Shown: positions 48,941-58,967 of the stretch, piece by piece
Position numbering within the stretch: position 1 is the first letter of the stretch
Layout: each line of letters begins with the position of its first letter
From: Cannabis sativa
Lineage: Eukaryota > Streptophyta > Magnoliopsida > Rosales > Cannabaceae
Assembly: GCF_029168945.1 (NCBI RefSeq)
Contig: NC_083605.1
Coordinates: 73,178,969-73,242,968 of the forward strand
Direction: 5' to 3'
Length of the DNA: 64,000 nucleotides
The notes under the pieces: generated by a model
What the model was told of the DNA's origin: nothing
What the model saw: the letters and a program-made list of their open reading frames with translations, nothing else
Database searches by the model: none
Translations under genes and position numbers: made by a program

Positions 48941-49296
48941 GAGGCAGAGTACAGAGCAATGTCAAACACTACATGTGAAGTAATCTGGTAACTGTCATTA
49001 CTGAAAGAATTGAACATCGAGCACCATGGACCAGCTATACTTCAATGTGACAACAAGGTTGCACAACAAATTGCAGCCAATCCAGTATTTCACGAGAGAA
49101 CAAAAAATATTAAAATAGACTGTTATCTTATTAGACAGAAGGTTCAAGAAGGAATCATCAAAACAAAGCTCACAAATCAAGCGAAGATCAAATTGCAGAC
49201 ATGTGCACTAAAGCCCTGCTTCCAGCTCAGTTCAATGTCTTGAATTTTTTTTTTTTTGTAACATATACACTCCATCTTAAGGGAGAGTATTAAGAT

Positions 49297-49485
49297 TGTT
49301 AAGGTGTAGTATTTTGTTAGTTAGAGTTAGTGTGCGTCACTTTGAGTTACAAAAGTCGTTATTCAACAACCTTTTTTTAAGGTTTTCCCATGTATATAAA
49401 CATTCCTTTATTCTTCAATGAAGGTTACTGAAATTTCATTCATTTTATGTCTAAACTATTCCATTTCTGTAATATGTATATAACA
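49297..49485 (+). repeat. 3' LTR of the decayed copia element
   Basis: It begins TGTTAAGGTG after a purine-rich tract and plausibly ends TATATAACA. It contains ATGTATATAAACATTCC, a likely TATA region. The end is estimated because no 5' LTR survives for comparison. Confidence 0.6.
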
Positions 49486-49489
49486 AATA

Positions 49490-49705
49490 GGGTAAATACT
49501 ATTTTGGACCTTGTGTTTTGCAAAAGTTATAGATTGGACCCTGTGTTTTGTTAAATGACAAAATGGACCCTGTATTTTCTAAAATAGTAAAAATAGGACC
49601 CTAAGCTTAATTTTTGATAACTTTTTTTTTAATACAACCAACTTGAAGACAATGCTTAATACGAACAGATACAATAAATGTAAACAGTTTTATCATAGTA
49701 CTGTT
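49490..49705. repeat. Dispersed repeat (TTTTGGACC-TGTGTTTTG family), copy 1
   Basis: It contains three imperfect internal units of the phrase TGGACCCTGTGTTTTG and then GAACAGATACAATAAATGTA. A diverged direct copy lies at 55056-55266. This resembles the terminal repeats of some plant Mutator-like elements, but no opposite end is present. Confidence 0.6.
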
Positions 49706-50120
49706 ACATATATTAATTTAATTAACTAACGGGTAAATTAAGATAGTTGCGCATGCAAATTATTATATTGATCTAATAATTGAATAAATATAGGTAACCT
49801 ATTTAAGATACCATTAATTGTAAGAAGACCATTGTTACGACACACAAAATAGCTAGGAAAATTATAGCACAATTATATATATAAATATATATTACAACTT
49901 ACGTGGTACAAAAACATGCATGTATATACTCATGCATTATTCTTTGTTATAATTTAAAATTTACTTCCAAACACATGATATAACATCACCAGCGATCTTA
50001 ATATATTCTTACCAAATAATTATTATATTTTGTAATAATTATTCAAATGTAAGAGTGATCCTGGTGGTCACTGGTTAAACTACAAGTTTGATCTTCATGA
50101 ACACAATGCCCTTATATTAT
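49706..50120. other. 3' flank of glycine-rich gene 3
   Basis: AT-rich, no gene. The region around 49905-49945 resembles the 3' flank of glycine-rich gene 2. Confidence 0.45.
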
Positions 50121-51071
50121 TCAAGGGGCATATCCACCACCATGACCAACACCTTCTCCATAGCCACTCCCTTGTCCACCACCACCACCAGCAGCACCAT
50201 ACCCACCGCCACCGCCACCACCAGATCCACCCCCACCACCTCCACCTCCACCATGCCCACCTGCACCACCACCATATCCCGAGCCTCCACCTGCACCTTC
50301 ACCCCCACCGTAGCCACCTCCATGTGCTCCTCCAGCACCAGAACCTGCTCCACCTCCACCTCCTCCACCGCTTCCACCACCACCTCCTCCTCCGTGTCCT
50401 GCAGCTCCTCCGGCACCATACCCAGCACCAGAGCCTCCACCTGCACCACCTCCATAACCGGCACCCTGCTCTCCCCCATGTCCTGCACTACCACCACCGC
50501 CACCACCACCACCACCATTACCTCCACCTCCACCACCACCGCCACCACTAGCTCCACCACCACCATAACCTCCACCTCCTCCTTCTCCAGCCCCACTACC
50601 ATGTCCGCCACCACCAGCTGATCCACTGCCACCATAACCCTGCTCTCCACCACCATGTCCAGCACCACTACCACCTCCTCCACCACTACCTCCACCACCG
50701 CCACCACCATTAACTCCACCAGAACCATATCCTTTACCACCTCCTTCGCCAGCTCCACTTCCGCTTCCCCCAGCAGCATCACCACCACCACCACCGCCTC
50801 CACCATTTCCAAAGCCGCCGCCTCCTCCATGTCCAATAGCAGCTCCATAGCCTGCTCCTCCACCTTCTCCACCGCCACTTCCGCCTCCATATCCAGCAGC
50901 ACCACCAGTTATACCGCCAGAGATACCAACATCAACACCAACACCAAGGCCTAGGGCATGTTTATCAGTAAGAGCTTCTTCAGTATCAAATAGAGCTCTA
51001 GAGGCACAAGTACCAATTACTAAACCCAATAAAGCAAAGAAAACAACACTAGTAACTCTATGGATACCCAT
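50121..51071 (-). CDS. Secreted glycine-rich cell-wall-type protein 3
   Basis: Single exon, 316 aa. The signal peptide MGIHRVTSVVFFALLGLVIG is likely cleaved after TCAS near residue 24. RALFDTEEALTDKHALGLGV follows, then a short VDVGISGGITGGAAGYGG transition and about 260 Gly-rich residues with GYG, GAGEGGG and GHGGGGGG modules, ending GGGYAP. It is most like gene 2 in layout and upstream sequence, and like gene 4 in its signal peptide. A role as a secreted cell-wall structural protein is inferred from composition. Imperfect repeats of this kind change length easily by slippage, so allele length may vary. Confidence 0.9.
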   Translation of the reverse strand: MGIHRVTSVVFFALLGLVIGTCASRALFDTEEALTDKHALGLGVGVDVGISGGITGGAAGYGGGSGGGEGGGAGYGAAIGHGGGGGFGNGGGGGGGGDAAGGSGSGAGEGGGKGYGSGGVNGGGGGGGSGGGGGSGAGHGGGEQGYGGSGSAGGGGHGSGAGEGGGGGYGGGGASGGGGGGGGGNGGGGGGGGGSAGHGGEQGAGYGGGAGGGSGAGYGAGGAAGHGGGGGGGSGGGGGGGAGSGAGGAHGGGYGGGEGAGGGSGYGGGAGGHGGGGGGGGGSGGGGGGGYGAAGGGGGQGSGYGEGVGHGGGYAP

Positions 51072-51126
51072 TTTGTGAGAATTGTATAATTGGTTTGGTT
51101 TTTGATTTTACATGCAAGAAATATCA

Positions 51127-51137
51127 GCTATAAATAG
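51127..51137 (-). promoter_or_regulatory. Candidate TATA-type motif of glycine-rich gene 3
   Basis: CTATTTATAGC on the - strand lies about 56-66 bases before the start codon, at the same relative place as in genes 2, 4 and 5. Confidence 0.5.
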
Positions 51138-51167
51138 GGATGGAAAAGTGTATAATAAAGAGATTGT

Positions 51168-51315
51168 GGGTGCCACACATGATTATCAGTGCTCCAATAA
51201 GCAAACATAAGCACAACTGGTTCTAATACTTTGTATATATTTGGTATTATCTTGTTCAGCATTATAATTCGTTATAGTGTGTTTATGCTGTCCTCCTCAT
51301 CTGCCTCTATTATAT
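51168..51315 (-). promoter_or_regulatory. Conserved upstream block of glycine-rich gene 3
   Basis: Carries CACACATGAT, CAGTGCTCCAATA and GTTTATGCTGTCCTCCTCATCTG on the + strand, in the order seen upstream of gene 2 (34520-34690). Confidence 0.6.
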
Positions 51316-52262
51316 GTATACATGTATATATATTTCAAGTTTTTAGTGTTATATATATTAAAATACAAAAGTTATACGGCGGGTGTCGACTCACATTCCT
51401 TTCACACTAGCATATATGTCATGTCACACTACCTAAGACCAACTAGATAGTTTGTTTAAAAAAAAAAAAAAAGACCAACTAGATAAAAACATTCTATTTA
51501 TAATGTAATATTGTACAAGTCTTTGAAAATTAATCAATGGTTACTTCATTCATAAATCACAAATAATATATATGGTATAGATTTTCTTTTATGTTGTATG
51601 AAACAAATGCAACTAGTTTTGCCACCCATATGTTGATTGATAGCTAGTCCTTTTTGTTATTATTACTTTTATTTTGCTATATGTATGTATCTTATATAAA
51701 TATATATAACTAGCTACATAAGTATATATGTATATATATCATTTTTCTAATGTTCTTTTAAGATGTATTGCTATTAATAATTAACTTAAGCATCCTTCAT
51801 GTATAGATAATTTTCATGTACACAATGAAAAATATGTGCTTTTTTTTTTTTTTTCAAGGAAACGTACTATAGATTAAAATAAAATTAGACCAAAAGACAC
51901 ATTAATTACACAATAAATAATCTGGTAGGGAAGATTTCTTCCCATATAGCGAGAATATTAATTTTGACCTAGTGCCCATTTAGCCACATGAGCCACAATG
52001 TTAAAATCTCTTCTTTAACAAAATTACATCCCAAAGAGCACATAGACAAATTTTTACAAGCTCCAAACATAATTATGGAGCTCCCATGAGAATCCCATAT
52101 TCAACATGCCAACTTGCATGCCCTAGCTTCCCCATGTATTGGGTTATGGATGGGAATCCTTTGGTTCAGATCCAAAGGATTTCTTTTTAAGTGATTTTTC
52201 TCCACTATTGCCACTATCATGCTCTCCCAACCCACTGCCATATCGCTGTTAGTCTTGACTCA
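51316..52262. other. AT-rich intergenic region
   Basis: No gene or complete repeat recognised. ATATAT tracts and a poly-T run (51840-51854) are the only notable features. Confidence 0.4.
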
Positions 52263-52640
52263 CACTACAAAAATAACTACTTTTAGTGATAAATTTTTAG
52301 TCATCATAATATAAATTTTTTATGACTAAATGTAATTTTTAGTCATAACAAAAAGTTATTTGTGACTAAAACACGCACTACTACAAAAAAATCATTTAAT
52401 GTCTCTTTTTTATGTCCAACAAAATTATTGTTGGACATGAAAAAGTTTGGGAAATTTTCTAGTCCAGCATTGTTGGACTAGAAAAAAATTCCTTCATGTC
52501 CAACAATGTTGGACTAAAAAACGGATAGTGGACGTGATATACATATTTTTTAATTTTTTAAAATTGGTCTATTTTTACATCCAACTTTACTGAACTAGAA
52601 AAATATTTTGAAAAGTTTTCTAGTAAAGATGTGGTCCAAT
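52263..52640. mobile_element. CACTA (En/Spm)-like MITE pieces with hairpin subterminal repeats
   Basis: Two CACTA termini lie in the same orientation: CACTACAAAAATAAC at 52263 and CACTACTACAAAAAAATC at 52376. The first is followed by repeated TTTTTAGTCAT/ATGACTAAA words. The second is followed by alternating-orientation GTCCAACA motifs, including the hairpin ATGTCCAACAA-AATTA-TTGTTGGACAT and TAGTCCAGCA-TTGTTGGACTA. Such short inverted subterminal repeats are typical transposase-binding arrays of CACTA elements. Opposite ends are not clear, so the right border is approximate. Confidence 0.6.
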
Positions 52641-52751
52641 TTTTTTAAAATAAAAAATAAAAAAGCTATCTTTATTTATTTAATTTTTCGAGCTTATTTA
52701 TTATTACTCTTTAAAGAATGTATTAAAAAACATATTGAAGCCCTAGCTAAC

Positions 52752-52755
<4 letters not shown>

Positions 52756-52812
<57 letters not shown>
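52756..52812. repeat. (CT)n microsatellite
   Basis: Pure CT dinucleotide run of about 57 bases. It creates the Ser-Leu repeat in the frame at 52608-52886, which has no other protein-like feature. Confidence 0.95.
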
Positions 52813-52816
<4 letters not shown>

Positions 52817-54063
52817 CAATCGCTGGAGAACTATCTTCCTCTTCTCCCTTCTTCCTCCATGTGCGGAGCTGCCTAAACCAGTTTGACCCCCTTTAATTGT
52901 TGAACGGTAAACCAACACCATCGTTGGCTTCCCCACACCCCAAATAGAAGGATCACATGAACTTGGTTAAGTGAGTTTCTTACTATCTCTGAATATTACA
53001 AATAATTTGGCAGCATTTAATATTTGAATGAGTCAATCCCACGAAATCCTCTCATATATCCCCTGATTCTCGAAATGCTTCAATTATAGGAGTATTGAGT
53101 GACCTATTTGCAAGAAAAAATATTGTTGAAATGAATTTAGATATTTTCTCTTATGAACTCGCTGGTCGGATGCTTTTTGTGAGATGGATCTTCGGTTGCT
53201 CAGACTTTTGGTTGACATACCTTGTCTAGCATATGTCTGATGCTCAACAATTCCATTTGGTCTATACAGCTGACTAACGTTTTTTGGAGAGTCTCATCAA
53301 AGGTCCCTCATTGCTCAACCTCTTTCATATTTACCACATGTCACATTGTTTTCATTAGAGCAATTTTTGGATATTAATGCTTCGTATTTCAAGGTCCTTT
53401 TAATTCATTTTCATTTCAGGAATCTTTAACCAAAAATTTTAAATTATAAAATATTTTAAGAATGTGTAGTCAACAATCTCTCTAATAGTAAAGGTGTATA
53501 TGATTCCTTTTTTTATTTTTCCAAAAATATTAAGAAACACCTTAAAGTTCTAAGCACTACAGGTAGTATCATACTACTAATGGTGTAATATAATATCAAC
53601 TTTCACACATTTTAATTTTATAAATTATATAATTACTAATTAACCATTCACAACACACCACATCAATATAGTGTTGAACATCTTAAAATACTTAATGACA
53701 ATACTTTTTTAGTACTATTATGGTAGGATCACATACTTAAACTTACAATGTTGCTAGAAAGTAGAATTAATCACAATTGACATATATACCACAAATTTTT
53801 TTTTTACCATACAATCGACATTCATGATACTTATATATAAATATATTAGGGTTCTTTTGGTATGTCGTATTACATCGTATTGTATATTATATAGTATATT
53901 AAATTATATTTTATAAACTTTTATGTAAAACTATATGTGGTATTAACTTTTATGAGCACTTAAATATATAATATTTAGTATAAATTAAAATTTAACATAG
54001 TATTATATAAAAATATGACATATAACCCAATTTAATATAATAGATTCTTATTTCACGAATAAG
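52813..54063. other. Intergenic region without a gene
   Basis: Moderately AT-rich, with no open frame or element end that I can support. The last 250 bases are the 3' flank of gene 4. Confidence 0.4.
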
Positions 54064-54657
54064 CTACTGCCCAGCACCACCTCTATATCCACTTTCAAGT
54101 TCATCTTTAGCAGCATAGCTACTATCACCATTTTCTTCTCCATCACCGCCATTATTTTGTCCATGATCATCTTCATCACCATTACTGTTTTCTCCTCCAG
54201 CATCATCTCCGCCATTACTACTATTTTGTCCATCATCATCTCCGTCACCATCACCACCATTACTGTTTTCTCCTCCACCATACTTTGCGCCATTACTATT
54301 ATTTTGTCCGCTATCATTTTCGTTACCATCACCATTTTCTTCTCTACTTTCATCTCCGCCACCACCATTATTATTTCCTCCATTATCATCATCCCCGCCA
54401 CGATTTTCTCCTCCAAAATCATCTCCATTAATAGTACCACCACCATTCTCATCTCGAATAGCACCACCGCCTTTTTCGACTACAATTTTGCATCCATCAA
54501 TATTTTTTGTTACACTTCCATAGCTGTTGCGGTCCGAACAACCACTACCAATACTATCAAAGAGAGCTCTAGAGGCATAAGTACCAATAACCAAACCCAA
54601 TAAAACAAACAAAACAACACTTATTATTGTAACCCTATGAGTACTATGCATAGCCAT
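54064..54657 (-). CDS. Secreted acidic Asn/Asp/Gly-rich protein, diverged glycine-rich paralog 4
   Basis: Single exon, 197 aa. The signal peptide (SVVLFVLLGLVIGTYAS, cleavage near residue 30) and the following RALFDS are nearly the same as in gene 3, so common origin is secure. The remainder is no longer Gly-dominated. Runs of Asp, Asn, Glu and Ser are mixed with Gly (GGDDAGGENSNGDEDDHGQN), with recurring GGENSNG and GQN(N/S)NG units, giving a strongly acidic protein. Asp/Asn/Ser/Glu codons here (GAT, AAT, AGT, GAA) are each one or two G-to-A changes from GGT/GGA. It ends SSYAAKDELESGYRGGAGQ, sharing YAAKDE with gene 5 and lacking GYAP. It may be a functional variant or an open frame surviving in a decaying gene. 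The intact signal peptide, TATA-like motif and stop-free frame favour expression. Confidence 0.75.
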   Translation of the reverse strand: MAMHSTHRVTIISVVLFVLLGLVIGTYASRALFDSIGSGCSDRNSYGSVTKNIDGCKIVVEKGGGAIRDENGGGTINGDDFGGENRGGDDDNGGNNNGGGGDESREENGDGNENDSGQNNSNGAKYGGGENSNGGDGDGDDDGQNSSNGGDDAGGENSNGDEDDHGQNNGGDGEENGDSSYAAKDELESGYRGGAGQ

Positions 54658-54695
54658 TTCGGAAATGAATTGTTACATGCAAGAGATTAATGGCA

Positions 54696-54706
54696 TTTAT
54701 AAATAG
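54696..54706 (-). promoter_or_regulatory. Candidate TATA-type motif of paralog 4
   Basis: CTATTTATAAA on the - strand begins about 49 bases before the start codon. It matches the motif found before genes 2, 3 and 5. Confidence 0.5.
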
Positions 54707-55055
54707 GGAAGGAAAAGTATAATGAATTAATTAGACTAAAATTAATCAAGTGATCACGATGGTTTACTTCATGACAAAATATATTGAATAAAGAAGACAT
54801 GAAGAACAAAATATAAGACACAGTTTTATAATTAAAATATTTTACTCAACTTGCCATTTACAACAAGTTGATGCTCCTTTTTTTATTATTATATTATCAT
54901 TTCTCTATATATAAAATGGATTAATTATTGAGATGTTAACATATCTTGAAATTATGTGATTCTAAGATATTTAATAACACATTGTGAAACCATCTTCTAA
55001 AGATTTAAATTTTTACAGCACAATAATTTTGGATTTTGTGTTAGGAAAAAGTTAT
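54707..55055. other. Upstream region of paralog 4
   Basis: AT-rich. It is similar over about 200 bases to the region upstream of paralog 5: both contain GAAGACATGAAGAACAAA/GAAGACATGAAAAACAAA, ACTTGCCATT-ACAA-AAGTTGATG and GATTCTAAGATATTTAATAACA. This shows genes 4 and 5 derive from a shared duplication. Confidence 0.6.
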
Positions 55056-55266
55056 GGTTAAATATCATTTTGGATCATGTGTTTTGAAAAAGTTATCAAT
55101 TAGACTCCTTGTTTTGTTAAATGATAAAATTGACCCTATATTTTTCAAAATAGTAAAAATAAGCCCTGAGCTCATTTTTGAACAATTTTATTTTTTAATA
55201 TAACTAACTTTAAGACAAAATCTAACACGAACAGATACAAAAAGTGTAACCAATTTTGTCATAACA
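55056..55266. repeat. Dispersed repeat (TTTTGGACC-TGTGTTTTG family), copy 2
   Basis: Diverged direct copy of 49490-49705. It shares the internal units and the ACGAACAGATAC segment. Confidence 0.6.
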
Positions 55267-55494
55267 TCTTTAGATCAAATTATATATTATTAAGTTTTAT
55301 TTTGACAAAAAATCAGTTCAGAATCCTATTTGTACAATTTTGAAAAATACGGTTGGACCGTGTGGAAGCCAAGTTTGCAATAACAAAGGCAAGACTGACA
55401 CTTGGAGAGACAGAAGTGGGCTAAAGCTAAATCAGATAATGTTCAAAAGAATACATGCCATTTTTGTCAACACCAGTCAAGAGTATATTGTGTA

Positions 55495-58215
55495 TCATTT
55501 ACTCTTTAACATGGAAAAAGTCAGCATATGAAATTCAAAGAAGACATCTTTGTCTTTGGCTAATTTAGAGATACAGGGAAATATTTTAGTAATGTTAGGC
55601 ACATGAAGGAGGTTATTTAAGATGAGAAGTTGAGTAGAATTGGATAAAATACAAGATTGACCAATGTGTTTAATGGACAAACTTGTACCACCTCCAACAT
55701 AAAAAATTGTACTAGACATTGTTTTTTACTCGAGTCACCAGGTTTTGAACATTTGGGGTGCAATGGTTTGTAGCTTCAGAATTAGGGTACTAGCTTGTGT
55801 CCTGACTCGTAGAACCTTGAATCAAGTTGGCCTACGGTTGTGCTTGTAGTGAGGATCCTTGGCCAAAACCTATAAAGCTCTTATCAAATTGATAGAAACA
55901 GTCTATTATAGTGTGTCCATGTAATGACAAAGTTGGCATTGAGCACTTAAGGGTGGAGATGGAAATCGACCTCCTCTTCTAGAAAAGGATCTTCCATGAG
56001 TAGGAGTGTAAATGAGTTGGGTCGGCTCTGATCCAACTATGATCTGACCTGATCCAGATCATGTAAGGATCTGCCCCGCCTCGCCTCGCCTCGCTAGATT
56101 AGATACTCGGATCGGATCAGATCCGACCCGACTCTTTTTTTTTTTTTTAAAAGAATTTTAATATTAACTTATAATTTTATATATCCATTTTAATTTTGTA
56201 TTAGTATTATTAAATACAATAATATGTTTGGTATTGACATGTATTAATATATTGTGTGAAGATAATTTATTTTTAATAAACTCTACCCAACCAACAACGG
56301 GTTGGGTCAGGGTCTAAATTTGGATCCGGGTCTGAGTTTGGGCCCGATTCAGGGTCTTGGGTCCGGGTCCGGGTCTCGGTCTGGGTTTGGGTTCGGGTCC
56401 AAGTTTGGGTCCAGATTCGAGTCTGGTTCCGGGTTTGGGTATTGGTCCGGGTACGGGTTTAGGTCCCAAGTCCTGGTCCCGGTCCGGGTTCGTGTTCGGG
56501 TCTTGGGTCCGAGTCTGGGTCAGGGTCCGGGTCTCGATCCCAGTCCCGGTCCCGATCCCGGGTCCAGTCTCGATCTCGGGCCTTGGGTCTCGATCCCAGT
56601 ATCGGGTCCCGGGTCTTGGGCCTCAGGCCTAAAGTCTTGGGTCCCAGTCTCGGTCTCGGGTCCTGGTCGTGGTCTCGAGTCCCGAGTTTGGTCTCGAGTC
56701 CCGGTCCAGTTCGTTTGGGTCTGGATCTGGGTTCGGGTCTCGGTCTAGGTCCCGATCTGGGTCCCAGTCTCGGTCCTGATCTGGGTTTGGGTCTGGGTCT
56801 GGGTCCAGACTAGGTCTGGGTCCCGGTCCTAGGTCCTAGTCTCGAGTCTGAGTTCGTGTACGGGCCCCAGGTCTGGGTCCAAGTCCCGAGTCAGGGTCCG
56901 GGTCCTAGGTCCCGGTCTTGGGTCCCGGGTCCCGAGTCCTGGTCCCAGGTCCTGATCTTGAGTCCCGATCCTGGGTCCCGGGTCCTGGTCCGGATCTGGG
57001 GTCGACGGGGTTCGGGCCAGGTCCGAGTTCTGTGTCCCAGTCCGGGTTCGAGTTCTGTGTCCCAATCCGAGTTGGGTTCGAGTGCGGGTCGGGTCATGGG
57101 TCCGGGTCTGGGTCCTGGGTCAGGGTCCGAGTTTGGGTCCCAGGTCAAGGTCCGGGTCTGGGTCCCAAGTGAGGGTCAGGGTCCCGGGTTTGGGTCCCAA
57201 GTCTCGGTCCGAGTCTGGGTTCGGGTCCAGGTCCCAATGGATCCGAGTTTGGGGTCCGAGTCTTGAATTAAATTTTTCTTAAATAAATTGAAATTGGTTC
57301 GGATCAGAGCCAATCCAGAAACAATTATGCGACGCGGAGCGGATCTGATCCAAGATCCAATAAGTATCCGAATGTTTCGGATTATAGGCGATTCGTCGGA
57401 TCAGAGCTCCAACTCCCACCAACTAAATGGATCTTTTTAACATGCCTATCCATCCATGAGTGTTAGAGCCATGTTGATAGGACTGATAGCCACATCCTCC
57501 CCTGAGAAAATTAGAGTATGACTGAGAAGAGTTTCCATGAGAAAAACTATGATTTGATAGAGGATGCCTCATATTGCGATTAAATTGAGCAAGATGAGTT
57601 TCAAAGATGATCAGACTTGACTTTTGCAAGATTCACAATGAGATCAATTTCTTGATCTATTTTCTCAATTCTTGATTTAGAAGCTAGCAATAATGCTTCA
57701 AATATTTCAGCAACGGTGTAGCCTTTAGCTCTTGTATTGGAGGAGATTATAAACATACTCTCTAGGAATTCTTTTGAAGATGGTAGAGATGTGATCACGA
57801 ACACTGAGTATTTCTCCAACATTTGCAAGCAAGAAGATCAATGGGCTTCTTGACTTTGAGCAAGTATTCATTTAAAGACATGGAACCTTTTCAGCTTGGT
57901 GCAAAATTCTAATTTTTTTTTTGAAGAAACGAGTAGTATAAAGTATTTTTTTCAAGACATTCTAAATATATTTAGTTGTGTGACATCCCACTATTATTGT
58001 TAATATGCATTTTATTATTGATGAGAGAAGCCATGAAACCATTAGCTGGTCTTGAACAATCCCATTCAACAAACATAGGGTTCAAGACATTGTTAGCCTA
58101 TTTGCATCGCTCAAGAACCACAAAGGAGGAACAACATCTTGAATGAACTTCACCAATAGATTTAGTCCTCGTATGACAGCTAGAAATATGTTTCTTCCCA
58201 AGAAGAAAATTGGGA
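55495..58215 (-). pseudogene. Decayed Ty1/copia gag-protease, split by the GGGTCY element
   Basis: On -, gag relics run from about 58215 (SSWEETYF-like text) through 57828-57601 (MLEKYSVFVITSLPSSKEFL) and 57629-57423. Then, beyond the insertion, a zinc-knuckle relic (CQLCHYMD, about 55930) and protease-region text at 55719-55495 (SLSIKHIGQSCILSN, LHVPNITK, ISKLAKDKDVFFEFH) follow. Stops and frameshifts occur throughout, and no RT or integrase remains here. A decayed primer-site-like TGGTATCTAAGCC near 59355-59367 (- strand) may be the start of the same element. Confidence 0.75.
56003..57420. mobile_element. Unclassified element with a (GGGTCY)n core array, copy 1
   Basis: The left end (GAGTTGGGTCGGCTCTGATCC, about 56011) and the right end (complement of GGAGTTGGAGCTCTGATCC, about 57395-57413) form an imperfect terminal inverted repeat. 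Subterminal zones are dense in GGATC/GATCC words, such as CGGATCGGATCAGATCCGAC near 56111. The core (about 56300-57260) is a degenerate GGGTCC/GGGTCT hexamer array on the + strand, flanked by AT-rich linkers. It lies between the gag and zinc-knuckle relics of a copia element, which fits insertion. No transposase is present. Superfamily unknown; hAT-like ends are possible, but I found no target duplication. Confidence 0.6.
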
Positions 58216-58899
58216 TTTATTGAGTACTACTGTAGGATTTTTACCCTTTTACCCTACACCAACAAGACAATTTAATATCAGTATCAAGGTCAAAATCGAC
58301 CTTTCTTAGTCTAATTAAACTTTAGACTAAAACGACAACGTTTAACCAACACGACACCAATTTCTGTGTCGTTTGGATCCCAGGGTTAAAGACTCTCAAG
58401 AAGAGTCTAGAAACCCTAAACTCAAACAGATCACACACTCAACCTATCAAACTCGAAACCCTAGCAGAGTAAGTTCTTCACACAAGAACTTGCTTGATCC
58501 CAGTAGAAAACCCTAGGATCTTAATCCACACACACAAATTTAGGTTTTGAAAAATGAAAAACAAAGTAAGGGAGAGAAAACACCAAGAAATATTTCAGAG
58601 TTCACCCAAAAATCTGGGCTACATCTTTGTCAAGCTCATCTCAGAGATCGAAGCTTGATATCCACTATCAACAATGTCGATTTACAAGTTTTGGAGCTTC
58701 TTGTCACATAAGATCGATCGGGTAAACTTAGTTTTCTCTTTTGTACACTTTTGCTTTTGTTTTCTTTCTAATTTGTTCTCGATCTAACTCAGTTTCTGTT
58801 TGTTGTGCATGTACTTCCTTCCCTCTGATTTCTCACCACGAGAACTCCATTCTCGTCTCTGGATCTTGGAGCTGAGGTCTTCAAACACTAGGGTTTACT

Positions 58900-58967
<68 letters not shown>

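Larger units (their letters stand above)
35715..49485 (+). mobile_element. Decayed Ty1/copia element, split by a nested retrotransposon
   Basis: Coding relics on + in order: gag (35715-36030, AVCIWSKLQERFHQKNAPRI), protease region (36700-37080, CWIIYTGATHHVC), integrase (about 37100-37900, IDIWGPYNTQTTDRFKYF), and reverse transcriptase (about 38400-38880, [18 protein letters not shown]). Then comes the RT/RNase H connection (38905-39493, TRPDLAYSINKLSRFL). The frame stops in the middle of the RNase H TEAE motif at 39493 and resumes at 48941 (GAGGCAGAGTAC = EAEY). Many stops and frameshifts make it non-functional. A polypurine tract (AAGGGAGAGTATTAAGAT) precedes a 3' LTR at 49297-49485. No 5' LTR is visible before 35715. 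Confidence 0.9.

Noticed and set aside
35715..49485. Endogenous pararetrovirus
   Set aside because: Domain order is gag, protease, integrase, RT, RNase H (copia), with LTRs and target duplications. No movement or coat-protein-like region is seen.
50121..51071. CRISPR-like or satellite array from the regular repeats in glycine-rich genes
   Set aside because: Repeats are codon-phased and imperfect, with a signal peptide in front. They are coding repeats in a eukaryotic genome.
52608..52886. 92-aa frame with Ser-Leu repeat
   Set aside because: The repeat is a CT microsatellite. Nothing else in it resembles a protein.
56302..57282. Overlapping Gly/Ser/Val/Pro-rich frames on both strands
   Set aside because: All arise from the GGGTCY hexamer array, which has few stop codons in any frame. 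No signal peptide, domain or consistent start.
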